Source of the DNA: Verrucomicrobiota bacterium
GTDB taxonomy: Bacteria > Verrucomicrobiota > Kiritimatiellia > JAKQHR01
NCBI GenBank assembly: GCA_029557905.1
Contig: JAKQHR010000081.1
Span: 1-33,937 of the forward strand
Length of the DNA stretch: 33,937 bases
Direction of reading: 5' to 3'
Translations under genes and position numbers: made by a program
Shown here: positions 1-8,636 of the stretch, in pieces
How positions within the stretch are numbered: position 1 is the first letter of the stretch
Layout: each line of letters begins with the position of its first letter
Notes under the pieces: model-generated
What the model was told of the DNA's origin: nothing
Database searches by the model: none
What the model saw: only the letters and a program-made list of their open reading frames with translations

Positions 1-1433
1 TCACAATCGAGGGGGAAACCGACCTGGCGTACAGCGATGATGTCCGCCGGCGTTTCGAGGGATATCACTGGAATGTGCTGAGCATTGACGGCCATAATCA
101 TGAGGAAATTGATCAGGCGCTGACTGCCGCAAAGAAAGAGAAGGATCGGCCGACCATTATCATCGCGCGGACTCACATCGCCAAAGGCAGTCCCAACAAG
201 CAGGACACATCCGGCAGCCACGGGTCTCCGCTGGGCGACGCCGAAATCGCCGCGACGAAGAAACTCCTCGGGCTTCCAGAGGACAAGTTCTTCCATGTCC
301 CGGACGAGGTTCGGTCCGTTTTTTCCGAGCGGAAACAACAGTTGTCCAATGACTATTTGCAGTGGCACAAGCGCTGCGCGGAATTCCGCAATGCCGATCC
401 TGCGCTGGCGGCGCAATGGGATGCGGCTCAAGAAGGGAGCATTCCTGCGAATCTGGACAAAATCCTGCCGAAATTTTCTCCGGACAAGGCGATGGCATCG
501 CGGCAGGCGTCCGGCGCCGTTTTGCAGGAACTGGCGAAAGCGATTCCCAGCCTCGTGGGCGGGTCGGCCGATCTCGCTCCGAGCACCAATACGGAACTCA
601 AGGGGTTTGATTCGGTTCAGGCCGGCTGCATGACCGGGCGGAACCTGCATTTCGGCATCCGCGAACATGGCATGGCCGCGATCATGAACGGGATGGCGCT
701 GCATGGAGGGTTCATTGTTTATGGCGCCACCTTCCTGGTGTTTTCCGATTACTGCCGGCCGGCCGTGCGGTTAAGCGCCCTTATGCATCTCCCGGTGATT
801 TATGTGTTCACACATGACAGCGTTTTCCTTGGAGAAGACGGCCCCACACATCAGGCGGTGGAGCACCTGGCTGCACTGCGGGCCATTCCCAACCTTACGG
901 TGATCCGGCCGGGCGATGCCGCCGAAACTGCGCAGGCATGGGCCGCGGCCCTGCGCAACCGGCACGGACCGACGGCGCTCATTCTCTCGCGTCAAAGCCT
1001 CCCAACGCTGGATCGATCCGTCTGCGCCCCGGCGGCGGGTCTTCAGCAGGGCGCCTACACGCTCTGGCAAAACCGGGACGGCGCACCGGACCTCATCATT
1101 CTGGCCACTGGCTCGGAAGTGGCTCCCGCACTCAAGGCCGCACAGTCCATGGAGAAGGAATCAGCCGCCATCCGCGTGGTCAGTTTCCCCTCATGGGAGC
1201 TCTTCGATTCGCAGCCGAACGATCTGAAGGAGAAAATCCTGCCCGCCGCCTGCGCAAAACGCCTCGTGGTTGAAGCCGGGGTTTCACATGGATGGCAGAA
1301 GTATGCGGGAAGCGCCGGCGCCATGGTCTGTCTTAATCGCTTCGGGGCTTCTGCTCCGGCCGAGGTGCTCGCGGAAAAATTCGGTTTCACGGCGGAGCAT
1401 ATCGCCCAGACAGCCCGCCAACTGCTGGCCTGA
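1..1433 (+). CDS. tkt: Transketolase, C-terminal part (5' end outside window)
   Basis: Thiamine-diphosphate enzyme of the non-oxidative pentose phosphate pathway that transfers two-carbon ketol units between sugar phosphates. The gene is open from the left edge; the first full codon is at position 3 and reads TIEGETDLAYSDDV, a typical transketolase stretch, so the ATG at 75 is internal. Visible landmarks are the GSADLAPSTNT segment, the FGIREHGM motif whose catalytic Glu codon is at 663, and the HDSVFLGEDGPTHQ block characteristic of bacterial transketolases. The pyrimidine-binding and C-terminal domains are complete, while most of the N-terminal ThDP pyrophosphate-binding domain is missing. 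It ends with TGA, six bases before the next gene, so the two are probably cotranscribed. The family assignment is secure. Confidence 0.97.
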   Translation, partial: TIEGETDLAYSDDVRRRFEGYHWNVLSIDGHNHEEIDQALTAAKKEKDRPTIIIARTHIAKGSPNKQDTSGSHGSPLGDAEIAATKKLLGLPEDKFFHVPDEVRSVFSERKQQLSNDYLQWHKRCAEFRNADPALAAQWDAAQEGSIPANLDKILPKFSPDKAMASRQASGAVLQELAKAIPSLVGGSADLAPSTNTELKGFDSVQAGCMTGRNLHFGIREHGMAAIMNGMALHGGFIVYGATFLVFSDYCRPAVRLSALMHLPVIYVFTHDSVFLGEDGPTHQAVEHLAALRAIPNLTVIRPGDAAETAQAWAAALRNRHGPTALILSRQSLPTLDRSVCAPAAGLQQGAYTLWQNRDGAPDLIILATGSEVAPALKAAQSMEKESAAIRVVSFPSWELFDSQPNDLKEKILPAACAKRLVVEAGVSHGWQKYAGSAGAMVCLNRFGASAPAEVLAEKFGFTAEHIAQTARQLLA

Positions 1434-1439
1434 TCAGCC

Positions 1440-2279
1440 ATGACGCGAGGATTTCAGGCAGCGGCGGCCGTCCTGCTTCTGCTTGGATGCCGACCGGCAT
1501 CCGTGCACGTCCCGTCGGCGGAGACGCCCGAAGTCATGGCTGCGGTCGTCCATACATTCCCGCACGATCCGCGCGCTTTCACACAGGGGCTCGTCTATTA
1601 CAATGGCTTCCTGTATGAAAGCACGGGAATATATGGACGGTCCTCGCTCCGCCAAATCGTGCCGGAAACAGGAGAAATCGTCCGGAAAATCATGCTCCCT
1701 CACAGCGTGTTTGCCGAGGGACTCGCGCTGTGCAAAGGGCGCCTGATCCAGATCACATGGCATGCTGAAACGGGATATGTTTATGATGCAGAAACGCTGA
1801 CGATGCTCAGGACCTTCCGTTACAAGGGGGAAGGCTGGGGCCTTTGCTGTGACGGATCACGGCTGATCATGAGTGACGGGTCTTCCACGCTGACGTTTCT
1901 GGATGCAGAGACGTTCGAGCCGTCCGGACGGATCGAGGTCACAGACAGGGGACAACCACTCTCCCTGCTGAATGAAATGGAATATGTCAACGGGCTGATC
2001 TATGCGAATGTCTGGAAGTCCGATCGCGTCGCCTGCATTGATCCGCAGAGCGGTTCGGTTGTCCGGTGGATTAACTGCGAGGCCCTGCGTCCCAGATCGC
2101 CCATGCGTACGGAAGACGTGCTGAATGGCATCGCATGGGATGCGGACGGGAAACGGCTTTTTGTAACGGGCAAGCTGTGGGGTGTTCTCTATGAAATCAC
2201 ATCAGGGAACTGTTCAGCGACAGAATGGGAGTCAGAACAGCCAGCGCCAGAAGCAGCACCAGGCCGCCCACCAGAATAA
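1440..2279 (+). CDS. Glutaminyl-peptide cyclotransferase-like lipoprotein (Glu_cyclase_2 family)
   Basis: 279 residues. The family is a single-domain beta-propeller related to plant-type glutaminyl cyclase, which converts N-terminal Gln to pyroglutamate. Characteristic segments are HTFPHDPRAFTQGL near the start, YESTGIYGRSSLR, LNEMEYVNGLIYANVW and EDVLNGIAWD. A hydrophobic leader ending LLLG-C (Cys17) is a lipobox, so the protein is probably anchored in the membrane facing the periplasm. The start lies six bases after the transketolase stop. The recognisable domain ends near residue 250; the remaining roughly 28 Pro/Glu-rich residues are read from DNA that encodes, on the other strand, the end of gspF. 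The 83-base tail overlap suggests the C-terminus was extended into its neighbour. Substrate in this organism is unknown. Confidence 0.85.
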   Translation: MTRGFQAAAAVLLLLGCRPASVHVPSAETPEVMAAVVHTFPHDPRAFTQGLVYYNGFLYESTGIYGRSSLRQIVPETGEIVRKIMLPHSVFAEGLALCKGRLIQITWHAETGYVYDAETLTMLRTFRYKGEGWGLCCDGSRLIMSDGSSTLTFLDAETFEPSGRIEVTDRGQPLSLLNEMEYVNGLIYANVWKSDRVACIDPQSGSVVRWINCEALRPRSPMRTEDVLNGIAWDADGKRLFVTGKLWGVLYEITSGNCSATEWESEQPAPEAAPGRPPE

Positions 2280-3411
2280 TCAGAGCGGGTTCCAGCACTT
2301 CCAGTGAACGGCCGATCATCCTCTGCCACTGCAGCTGATAGCGCCTGCCGGCCCGGGAAAGCAGTTCCGCCAGAGCCCCGCTGGCCTCGCCGGCCTGAAT
2401 CCAGCCTGGGAGCACATCGTTGAGCGGCGCAATCCTGCGCACGGCATCCGCCAGGCTGCTCCCGTGCCTCGACAGCGACTCGCCTTCCCGATCCACCAGA
2501 TCGGTCACCCAGGGGCTGCCCGTCGCCCGTCCGGCAAGCGGGAAAGCCTCAACCAGGGATACCCCGCCATCAAGAAGGAGAGACAGCGTCTGTGCAAAGC
2601 GGAAATTCACAACCGCCGCGTATTGCCGGCCCCATAGCGGGAGATTAAACCAGAAGCGGTCCAGTAGGATGCGGAACTGAGGATCAGACGACTTCAGGGC
2701 AATAAATCCAGCGGAGGCGGCCCCACACGCAATCAGCGCAAACAGAAGGTATTTCAGGAATTGTCCGGCTGAAAGAATATACCGCGTCACAGGCGGCAGC
2801 GGGATTTGAGATTCTTCAAACAAGGATGCAAACCGCGGGATCATCACTCCGAACATCAGGAGCGCGATAAGAACCGCCATCCCCAGGACAATGGAGGGAT
2901 AGATCAGCGCAGTCTGCACACGCTCGCGGATCTCTCTCTGCTCCTCAAGGAAGGCGGCCAGTCGCTCGAGGACCACATCAAGATTCCCCGCACGTTCGCC
3001 GGCACGAACAGCCGCCAGCTCCATTTCATGAGTTCCCCCGCTCACCTCGGCAAGCGCCTGCGCCAAAGAGGCCCCCTCCTGCACCCGATCACGCATGCCG
3101 GCAAGCAGTACACGTGTGGCCGGGGCCTCTTCCATGGCCTCAATCAGCAGATTCAGCGACTGGGTCAGCGTCAGACCGGCCCTCATCATCGAAGAGAGTT
3201 CCCGATATACAGATGAGCGGGTTTCGGAATCAAGGCCCCGGCTGCGCCGAAATGGAAGAGTTCTGCGGCGGACAGAAGCAGAGGATATTCTTTCCACCAG
3301 AATACCGCCCTCTGCAAGCCGTTCGCGGGCATCCTTCAAACCCGAGGCTTCGATCAGGCCCCTGATGGCATGCCCGGAAGTCTGATACCCCCTGTATTCA
3401 TAGGTTTTCAT
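2197..3411 (-). CDS. gspF: Type II secretion / type IV pilus inner-membrane platform protein
   Basis: 404 residues. GspF/PilC-family platform protein of the type II secretion inner-membrane assembly, which works with the GspE ATPase. Two T2SSF repeats are visible: one around residues 65-190 (YRELSSMMRAGLTLTQSLNLL) and one around 265-390 (FRFAQTLSLLLDGGVSLVEAF). There are hydrophobic membrane spans near 165-190 and 215-240, and a C-terminal span ending ILVGGLVLLLALAVLTPILS. The frame is open to 3492, but the ATG at 3411 gives the family's usual beginning (MKTYEYRGYQTSG) and leaves seven bases after the gspE stop, so I chose it. A PilC pilus protein is the alternative; the adjacent GspD-like secretin favours type II secretion. 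Confidence 0.9.
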   Translation of the reverse strand: MKTYEYRGYQTSGHAIRGLIEASGLKDARERLAEGGILVERISSASVRRRTLPFRRSRGLDSETRSSVYRELSSMMRAGLTLTQSLNLLIEAMEEAPATRVLLAGMRDRVQEGASLAQALAEVSGGTHEMELAAVRAGERAGNLDVVLERLAAFLEEQREIRERVQTALIYPSIVLGMAVLIALLMFGVMIPRFASLFEESQIPLPPVTRYILSAGQFLKYLLFALIACGAASAGFIALKSSDPQFRILLDRFWFNLPLWGRQYAAVVNFRFAQTLSLLLDGGVSLVEAFPLAGRATGSPWVTDLVDREGESLSRHGSSLADAVRRIAPLNDVLPGWIQAGEASGALAELLSRAGRRYQLQWQRMIGRSLEVLEPALIILVGGLVLLLALAVLTPILSLNSSLM

Positions 3412-3418
3412 AGGACGG

Positions 3419-5107
3419 TTACGGGAATCTGCCGAGCACCCGCAGCACCTCGGCAGGTGAAGTGATGCCCTGCTGAATCTTTTCCACTGCATCTTCCGTC
3501 AGAGGAGAGAACCCCCTGCCCGCCACGGCACGGTTGAGAGCCATCAGATCGGCCTCATGCCGGATGGCATCCCGAATGGCGTCATCCATCATCAGCAGCT
3601 CATAAATCCCCGTGCGGCCGGAATAGCCCGACATGCAGGCGCTGCAGTTCCCGGCATCATACACAGGCTGTCCCTTCAAACGCTGCGCACAGGGTCCCAG
3701 ACCCGCGGCATCTTCCGCGGACAGCTCCATCGGCTTTCTGCATTCAGGACAGAGAGTCCGAATCAGGCGCTGTCCCAGAACCCCGCTGGTCGCCGCTGAC
3801 ACGAGATAGCGGGGAATCCCCATGTCCACAAGGCGAACAATGGCCCCAATGGCATCATTGGTGTGCAGCGTGCTGAAAACGAGATGACCGGTCAGCGACG
3901 CCCGCACGGCAATCTCCGCGGTTTCCAGGTCCCGGGTCTCCCCGACAAGGATAATATCCGGATCCTGGCGCAGAATATGACGCAGCCCCTGCGCAAAGGT
4001 CAGCCCGATTTTTGGTTTCACGGATATCTGACTGATATGCGCGAGCTGATATTCCACGGGGTCTTCGATGGTCAGAATATTCAAATGCTCGCTGTCGAGC
4101 TCCTGCAGCGCCGCATACAGTGTGGTGGTTTTCCCGCTTCCCGTCGGGCCGGTGACCCAGATGGCCCCATGATTCAGCTTGAGGAGCATGCCAAATGGCC
4201 GGAGGACATGATCAGGCATGCCGAGTCTGCCGAGCGGCAGCAGGGTGGACTCGCGGTTGAGCAGGCGCAGAACGATTCTTTCCCCCTCGGCCACCGGAAT
4301 GGTTGAAATCCGGATGTCAATGTCGCGCTCACCCACGCTGACCCGGGCCATGCCGTCCTGCGGAAGGCGTTTCTCGGCGATATCAAGGTGCCCCATGACC
4401 TTCAGGCGCGAGACCAGCGCCGCCTCAAAATGCCGCGGAGGAGCCGACTGTTCATAAAGCATGCCGTCGATCCGGTATCTCACGCGAAGTGAATCTTCCA
4501 GCGGCTCAATATGTATGTCCGAAGCACGGCGGCGGACCGCCTCCAGCAGGATCAGATTGACCAGGCGGGTGACCGGCGCATCCGTTGCGACCGCCAGCAG
4601 ATCCGTGGCTCCTGCTGCCGCCGACGGCTGGACCGCCTCCGGCGCGGGAAGACCGGCCATGACTTCAGAGGCTGTCTCGCGGCGCATGAAGTAACAGTTT
4701 TCGATGGCTTCGCGGATCAACCCGGGAAGGGCCAGCACAGGAATCAGCGGACATCCCGTGAGCAGAGACAAATCATCCTGCTCGTTGATCCGCGTGGGAT
4801 CGGCCGTCAGCACAGCCGGCTGTCCCCGATGACGGACCGGAAGCATCTCGTGCGAGCGCGCCCATTCCACAGGCAGGCTGCTCACAAGTTCAGAGTCAAG
4901 CATCTCGGGCGGGATTATATCCAGCACTTCACACTGGTATTGAACGCCAAGCGCCTTGAGCACATCAGCCGGAGAAACCCATCCCGCCTCGATCAGTATT
5001 TCGCCGATACGGCGCCCGGGCAGGGCCTGCTGCCGCGCAAGAGCTTCCTCAAGCTGCGAGGAACTGATGATTCCGCGCTCAATGAGTATCTGCCCCAGCG
5101 GCCGCAT
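3419..5107 (-). CDS. gspE: Type II secretion / type IV pilus assembly ATPase
   Basis: 562 residues. Hexameric cytoplasmic ATPase of the GspE/PilB family that powers pseudopilus assembly. An N-terminal MshEN-like domain spans about residues 1-140 (MRPLGQILIERGIISSSQLEEAL). The ATPase core follows: Walker A GPTGSGKT at 320-327, Asp box IEDPVE at 347-352, Walker B IILVGE at 385-390 and a His box ending HLVFSTLHTND near 415. The zinc-binding insertion has CPEC (453, 456) and CSAC (488, 491). All catalytic motifs are present, so the protein should be active. It begins one base after the gspD stop and ends seven bases before gspF. Confidence 0.94.
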   Translation of the reverse strand: MRPLGQILIERGIISSSQLEEALARQQALPGRRIGEILIEAGWVSPADVLKALGVQYQCEVLDIIPPEMLDSELVSSLPVEWARSHEMLPVRHRGQPAVLTADPTRINEQDDLSLLTGCPLIPVLALPGLIREAIENCYFMRRETASEVMAGLPAPEAVQPSAAAGATDLLAVATDAPVTRLVNLILLEAVRRRASDIHIEPLEDSLRVRYRIDGMLYEQSAPPRHFEAALVSRLKVMGHLDIAEKRLPQDGMARVSVGERDIDIRISTIPVAEGERIVLRLLNRESTLLPLGRLGMPDHVLRPFGMLLKLNHGAIWVTGPTGSGKTTTLYAALQELDSEHLNILTIEDPVEYQLAHISQISVKPKIGLTFAQGLRHILRQDPDIILVGETRDLETAEIAVRASLTGHLVFSTLHTNDAIGAIVRLVDMGIPRYLVSAATSGVLGQRLIRTLCPECRKPMELSAEDAAGLGPCAQRLKGQPVYDAGNCSACMSGYSGRTGIYELLMMDDAIRDAIRHEADLMALNRAVAGRGFSPLTEDAVEKIQQGITSPAEVLRVLGRFP

Positions 5108-5108
5108 T

Positions 5109-7046
5109 TTACTCCCTCAGTTCAATGGTGGACATGTAGTTTGTGGCCAGGCTTCCGGCTTCGGACCGGTCCTCCCATGACCTGCGGGCGGCCAGCGCGG
5201 ACTCCGCTTCGGTCACAATGTGGGGCGTAACAAAAATCAGAAGGTTGGTGCGCTCTGCGCGCCGGGACGTGCTGCGGAAAAGCATCCCCAGCAGAGGAAT
5301 GTCTCCCAGCAGGGGGACCTTGTAAACAGTGGTGATCTGATCGTCGCGGATCAGACCCGATATGGCAATAGTCGTTTTATCCTTCACGGTGACGGTGGTG
5401 GCCACCTCGCGCTTGGTGATCGTCGGGGTGAAGGGAAGTTCGGCTGATGCGGCGGTGTCGATGATGGCCTCGATGCTGGGATTCAGCTCAATGGTGACCT
5501 CGCGGTCCGGGTTCACATGCGGCGTCAGTTTCAGCTTGATGCCGACATCAATGCGATCGATGTTCTGAATGGTATCCCTCGCCGTCCCCGCGCCGCCCTC
5601 AATGGTGGATTTAAGAATGGGAATGTTTTCCACAACGCTGACACTGGCCTCGGTGTTGTTCTGAGCCCAGAGAGGAATATTGGAGAGAATCTTGATGTCC
5701 CGATTCTGCGCCAGGGCGCGCAACAGCACCGGGATGCTGGGCTGCACGGCGCCGGAGGCATCCGTATAGGTCCCGCGCGCCACGCCCACCGCGAGCCCCT
5801 GCGGGAGCACGCCCTGCGTGATATAATCCATCAGTGTGTCGGTTTCCCCGGGCCGGCTGCGGCCCAGCACCGTCGTGCGGCCCTCAGCCGCCACATCTAT
5901 GGTGGACCACTCGACGCCCAGATCCAGATTTTTCCCCACAGACACTTCGGCAATCAGGATTTCGACAAGCACCTGCTGCGGAACCTGATCCAGCTGGTCA
6001 ACCAGTTCCCGCACCCAGTCGCAGTCGCGCGGGCTGCCATGCAGCAGCAAAGCATTGTTGGCGATGTCCGGCTCGATCGCGATGCTCCGCTTCTGGTCCT
6101 TCTCGGCCGATTTCTCCAGCAGGGCATTCAGGCTTTTGGCGGCGGCCTCGGCGGACAGGTATTTGAGAAAGATCACGCTGAGAGGACCGCGCGCAGCAAG
6201 GCTCTCCGTGTCGATTTGCTCCAGCATCCGCTTGATTTCCTCAATATTGGCCGGAGTGCCCACCAAAAGCAGACTGTTGGCATGGGTAACCGGCACCACC
6301 GTCATTTCCGTGGGCATGGCGCCGCGACCGTCAGCCACCTGCTGCATATGGCGGCTGACCTTGCGCCCCGCGCTTTCTCCGCCTTCAATCGCCATGTTGA
6401 TCTGTGCCGCCACTTCGGCTGCGGAGGCATTTTTCAGGGGAACGACCTCGGCGATCCGGTTGGATCCCTTTTTGTCCAGTTCGGCTATGATTTCCTCGAT
6501 TCGCGCGATATTCTCAGCGGTGTCGGTAATCAGCAGGTGATTGGTCGGACCAAATGCGCTGAGACTTCCGGTTTTCCCTCCGCTGACCATGGGCAGCAGA
6601 ACGGCGCGCATTTCAACGGCGTCGATATACTGCAGCCTGATGACTTTGGTGATAATGCCCACGGCATCCGAGGTGTCGCCGGTGCGCACTGGAGCAGAAG
6701 GCACCTCCCGTGAAGCCAGCGGCACAATATGCGAAACCGTTCCTTTGCGGATAATTGAATAACCCGATGACTCAAGAATCGAAACGAACAGCGGATAAAC
6801 TTCATCTGCAGGAATCTGGGCGGGCGTAACCACGGTCACTTCCGCCTTCACACTGTCATCCACGACAAACTGCATGCCGGTGATTTCGCCCACCAGCTTG
6901 ACCAGCAGACGGATATCCACCCGGTCAAAATTAAAATTAACCTGCGACCGGCCACCGTTCTGCTCCGCCGGGAGCAGGCTGGGCAGAAGCACACAGGGAA
7001 CCAGCAGAAAAAGAAGCATTAAAGGAAGCCGCCGACGCCAGATCAT
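5109..7046 (-). CDS. gspD: Type II secretion secretin
   Basis: 645 residues. Outer-membrane secretin that forms the exit channel of type II secretion. A signal peptide with a long hydrophobic core lies at about 7-28. An N0-like domain follows (VNFNFDRVDIRLLVKLVGEITGM is read near 36-58), then three KH-like N1-N3 repeats to about residue 360 (for example VIRLQYIDAVEMRAVL and VIFLKYLSAEAAAKSLNAL). The secretin core ends in the signature VPLLGDIPLLGMLFRS...NLLIFVTPHIV at about 585-620. No GspC, pseudopilin or prepilin peptidase gene lies in the window. Its ATG overlaps the lpxA stop by four bases (ATGA), implying translational coupling to lipid A synthesis. Confidence 0.94.
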   Translation of the reverse strand: MIWRRRLPLMLLFLLVPCVLLPSLLPAEQNGGRSQVNFNFDRVDIRLLVKLVGEITGMQFVVDDSVKAEVTVVTPAQIPADEVYPLFVSILESSGYSIIRKGTVSHIVPLASREVPSAPVRTGDTSDAVGIITKVIRLQYIDAVEMRAVLLPMVSGGKTGSLSAFGPTNHLLITDTAENIARIEEIIAELDKKGSNRIAEVVPLKNASAAEVAAQINMAIEGGESAGRKVSRHMQQVADGRGAMPTEMTVVPVTHANSLLLVGTPANIEEIKRMLEQIDTESLAARGPLSVIFLKYLSAEAAAKSLNALLEKSAEKDQKRSIAIEPDIANNALLLHGSPRDCDWVRELVDQLDQVPQQVLVEILIAEVSVGKNLDLGVEWSTIDVAAEGRTTVLGRSRPGETDTLMDYITQGVLPQGLAVGVARGTYTDASGAVQPSIPVLLRALAQNRDIKILSNIPLWAQNNTEASVSVVENIPILKSTIEGGAGTARDTIQNIDRIDVGIKLKLTPHVNPDREVTIELNPSIEAIIDTAASAELPFTPTITKREVATTVTVKDKTTIAISGLIRDDQITTVYKVPLLGDIPLLGMLFRSTSRRAERTNLLIFVTPHIVTEAESALAARRSWEDRSEAGSLATNYMSTIELRE

Positions 7047-7816
7047 TTGACAATCCCCCGGTCCGACGATTTAACAAACGCGATGAGATGCTCGAGTTCA
7101 GGTGTCTTTTCCGGCCAGGACTGTATCTGCTCCACCGCCTGTGTGGTCAGGAGATCCTGGCGATAAATCAGCTTAAAGGCGTCTTTCAGCTGCTTGCGCG
7201 CAGCGGCTGAGACCCCGCGGCGTTTCAGCCCCACGCTGTTCAGGCCATGGATGCTGACCGGGTGGCCGTCCGCCATCATAAAGGGAGGCACATCCTGTGT
7301 AACTTTGGAACAGCCGCCAATAATGGAAAGACGTCCGATCCGCACAAACTGATGAATGCCGCTCAGTCCGCCGACAATAACCTGGTCCTCCACGATTACA
7401 TGGCCGGCCAGTGTCCCGCAGTTGGCAATGATCACCGAATCGCCGACCTGACAGTCATGGGCCACATGGGAATAGGCCATCAGGAGACAGCCGGACCCGA
7501 TGCGGGTGGTGTCGCCCTCGCTGGTGGCCAGATTCACAGTAACGTATTCGCGAATCGTGGTGCGGCTGCCGATCTCCACATAGGATATCCTGCCGTCAAA
7601 CTTTAAATCCTGGGTTTGCTGACCAATGCTAGCAAAAGGGAAGATGCGGCACTGACAGCCTATCGTCGTGTGTCCTCCAACCACCACATGCGACATCAAC
7701 TCGGCATCATCGCCAATCCGGACATCAGCGCCCACCACGCAGTAGGGCCCGATAGAAACCCGCTCCCCCAACTCTGCCCCGGGGTCCACAATGGCGGTCT
7801 GATGAATACTGGTCAT
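7043..7816 (-). CDS. lpxA: UDP-N-acetylglucosamine O-acyltransferase
   Basis: 257 residues, close to the usual 255-265. The enzyme transfers a 3-hydroxyacyl chain from acyl-ACP to UDP-GlcNAc, the first step of lipid A synthesis, in the cytoplasm. The hexapeptide-repeat left-handed beta-helix is evident across residues 1-190, and SHVAHDCQVG carries the expected catalytic His at 120. The C-terminal helical domain begins with GLNSVGLKRRGVS. Seven bases separate it from fabZ, which supplies the same acyl-ACP pool. The gene indicates that the organism makes lipid A and so has an LPS-type outer membrane. Confidence 0.96.
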   Translation of the reverse strand: MTSIHQTAIVDPGAELGERVSIGPYCVVGADVRIGDDAELMSHVVVGGHTTIGCQCRIFPFASIGQQTQDLKFDGRISYVEIGSRTTIREYVTVNLATSEGDTTRIGSGCLLMAYSHVAHDCQVGDSVIIANCGTLAGHVIVEDQVIVGGLSGIHQFVRIGRLSIIGGCSKVTQDVPPFMMADGHPVSIHGLNSVGLKRRGVSAAARKQLKDAFKLIYRQDLLTTQAVEQIQSWPEKTPELEHLIAFVKSSDRGIVK

Positions 7817-7823
7817 AAATCAG

Positions 7824-8252
7824 TCAGCTCCGGAAAAATGTCATGTCTGCCTCAACCGCCAGTTTCCCGTCCACAAAGGCCTTCCCGTGCATAACACAAA
7901 CCGTTTTCCTCATTTTAACGATTTCCAGCTCCATGCGCATCTGATCTCCGGGCCGGATCATCTGCCGAAACTTTGCGTTGTCAATGGCCATGAAATAGGC
8001 CACGGCTTTCTCCGCGGCGGCGATCTTGTTGATCAGAATGCCCCCGACCTGGGCCATGGCCTCAATCTGAAGCACCCCCGGCATCACCGGATGGCCCGGG
8101 AAATGCCCCTGAAAGAATATCTCGTTAAAAGTGAGGTTCTTGATGCCCACAATGCGTTTTTCAAAATCGCATTCGATCACTCTGTCCACCAGCAGCATCG
8201 GGTACCGGTGCGGCAGAATTTCAAGGATGTCTTCCAATTCCATGACCGCCAT
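7824..8252 (-). CDS. fabZ: 3-hydroxyacyl-ACP dehydratase FabZ
   Basis: 142 residues. Hot-dog-fold dehydratase of fatty acid elongation that removes water from 3-hydroxyacyl-ACP. The family beginning LEDILEILPHRYPMLLVDRV and the active-site segment GHFPGHPVMPGVLQIEAMAQ (His50, Glu64) are intact. The frame stays open upstream to 8435, but an AAGGAG ribosome-binding site at 8261-8266, eight bases from the ATG at 8252, fixes the start. A second ATG nine bases further in (8243) is possible. FabZ and LpxA compete for the same 3-hydroxyacyl-ACP, which explains the usual pairing of these genes. The 77-base gap to the upstream gene is the largest in this minus-strand run. Confidence 0.96.
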   Translation of the reverse strand: MAVMELEDILEILPHRYPMLLVDRVIECDFEKRIVGIKNLTFNEIFFQGHFPGHPVMPGVLQIEAMAQVGGILINKIAAAEKAVAYFMAIDNAKFRQMIRPGDQMRMELEIVKMRKTVCVMHGKAFVDGKLAVEADMTFFRS

Positions 8253-8260
8253 AATATCTG

Positions 8261-8266
8261 CTCCTT
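8261..8266 (-). promoter_or_regulatory. Ribosome-binding site that sets the fabZ start
   Basis: AAGGAG on the minus strand, eight bases before the ATG at 8252. It rules out the longer open reading frame that would add 61 non-conserved residues. Confidence 0.75.
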
Positions 8267-8329
8267 CTTCAATAAACCGCCGTGCATGATGCCCTAAAAA
8301 AAGGCGTATGACAAACCATAAAACAGGCT

Positions 8330-8629
8330 TCAGGCCGGCCGATGAGGGCATGTTCCCCAGCGCCGCGGGAAATCGCGGCATTGCTGCGGGCGGGCGGGAT
8401 AAATGCGGCAGTTGTTCCCACAAAGGAATACGCAATCACGCCCGGCACCGGGGATCAGGCAGAGCTGATGCCGGTTGGGACCCAGTACGGCATATTTCTG
8501 GATAAACGCAGATTCCTCCATATTCAGGAAGCGGGCCGCAAGGCGGATATCGTCCTCATTCAGGTAAACGAAACCGCTCCACCGGCAGCAATCGCCGCAC
8601 TGGATGCATTCAGAGTAAGTTTCCGGCAT
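8330..8629 (-). CDS. YkgJ-like CxxCxxCC cluster protein
   Basis: 99 residues. Small cytoplasmic protein of the YkgJ/CxxCxxCC family (putative zinc- or iron-chelating domain), with the defining CIQCGDCC motif at residues 8-15. Further cysteines follow in LCLIPGAGRDCVFLCGNNCRIYPARPQQC, the arrangement usual for this family, where CRIYPxRPxxCRxFP is diagnostic. Function in the family is not established. The ATG at 8629 lies seven bases after the stop of the upstream ExbD-like gene, so it reads through from the proton-channel cassette. No clear ribosome-binding site precedes it, which suggests translational reinitiation. It may load or sense a metal; that is inference. Confidence 0.8.
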   Translation of the reverse strand: MPETYSECIQCGDCCRWSGFVYLNEDDIRLAARFLNMEESAFIQKYAVLGPNRHQLCLIPGAGRDCVFLCGNNCRIYPARPQQCRDFPRRWGTCPHRPA

Positions 8630-8636
8630 GGGAGAG

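Noticed and set aside
5517-6713. Long open frame on the plus strand opposite gspD
   Set aside because: It lies wholly antisense to a well-conserved secretin, has no recognisable domain, and is explained by GC-rich codon bias.
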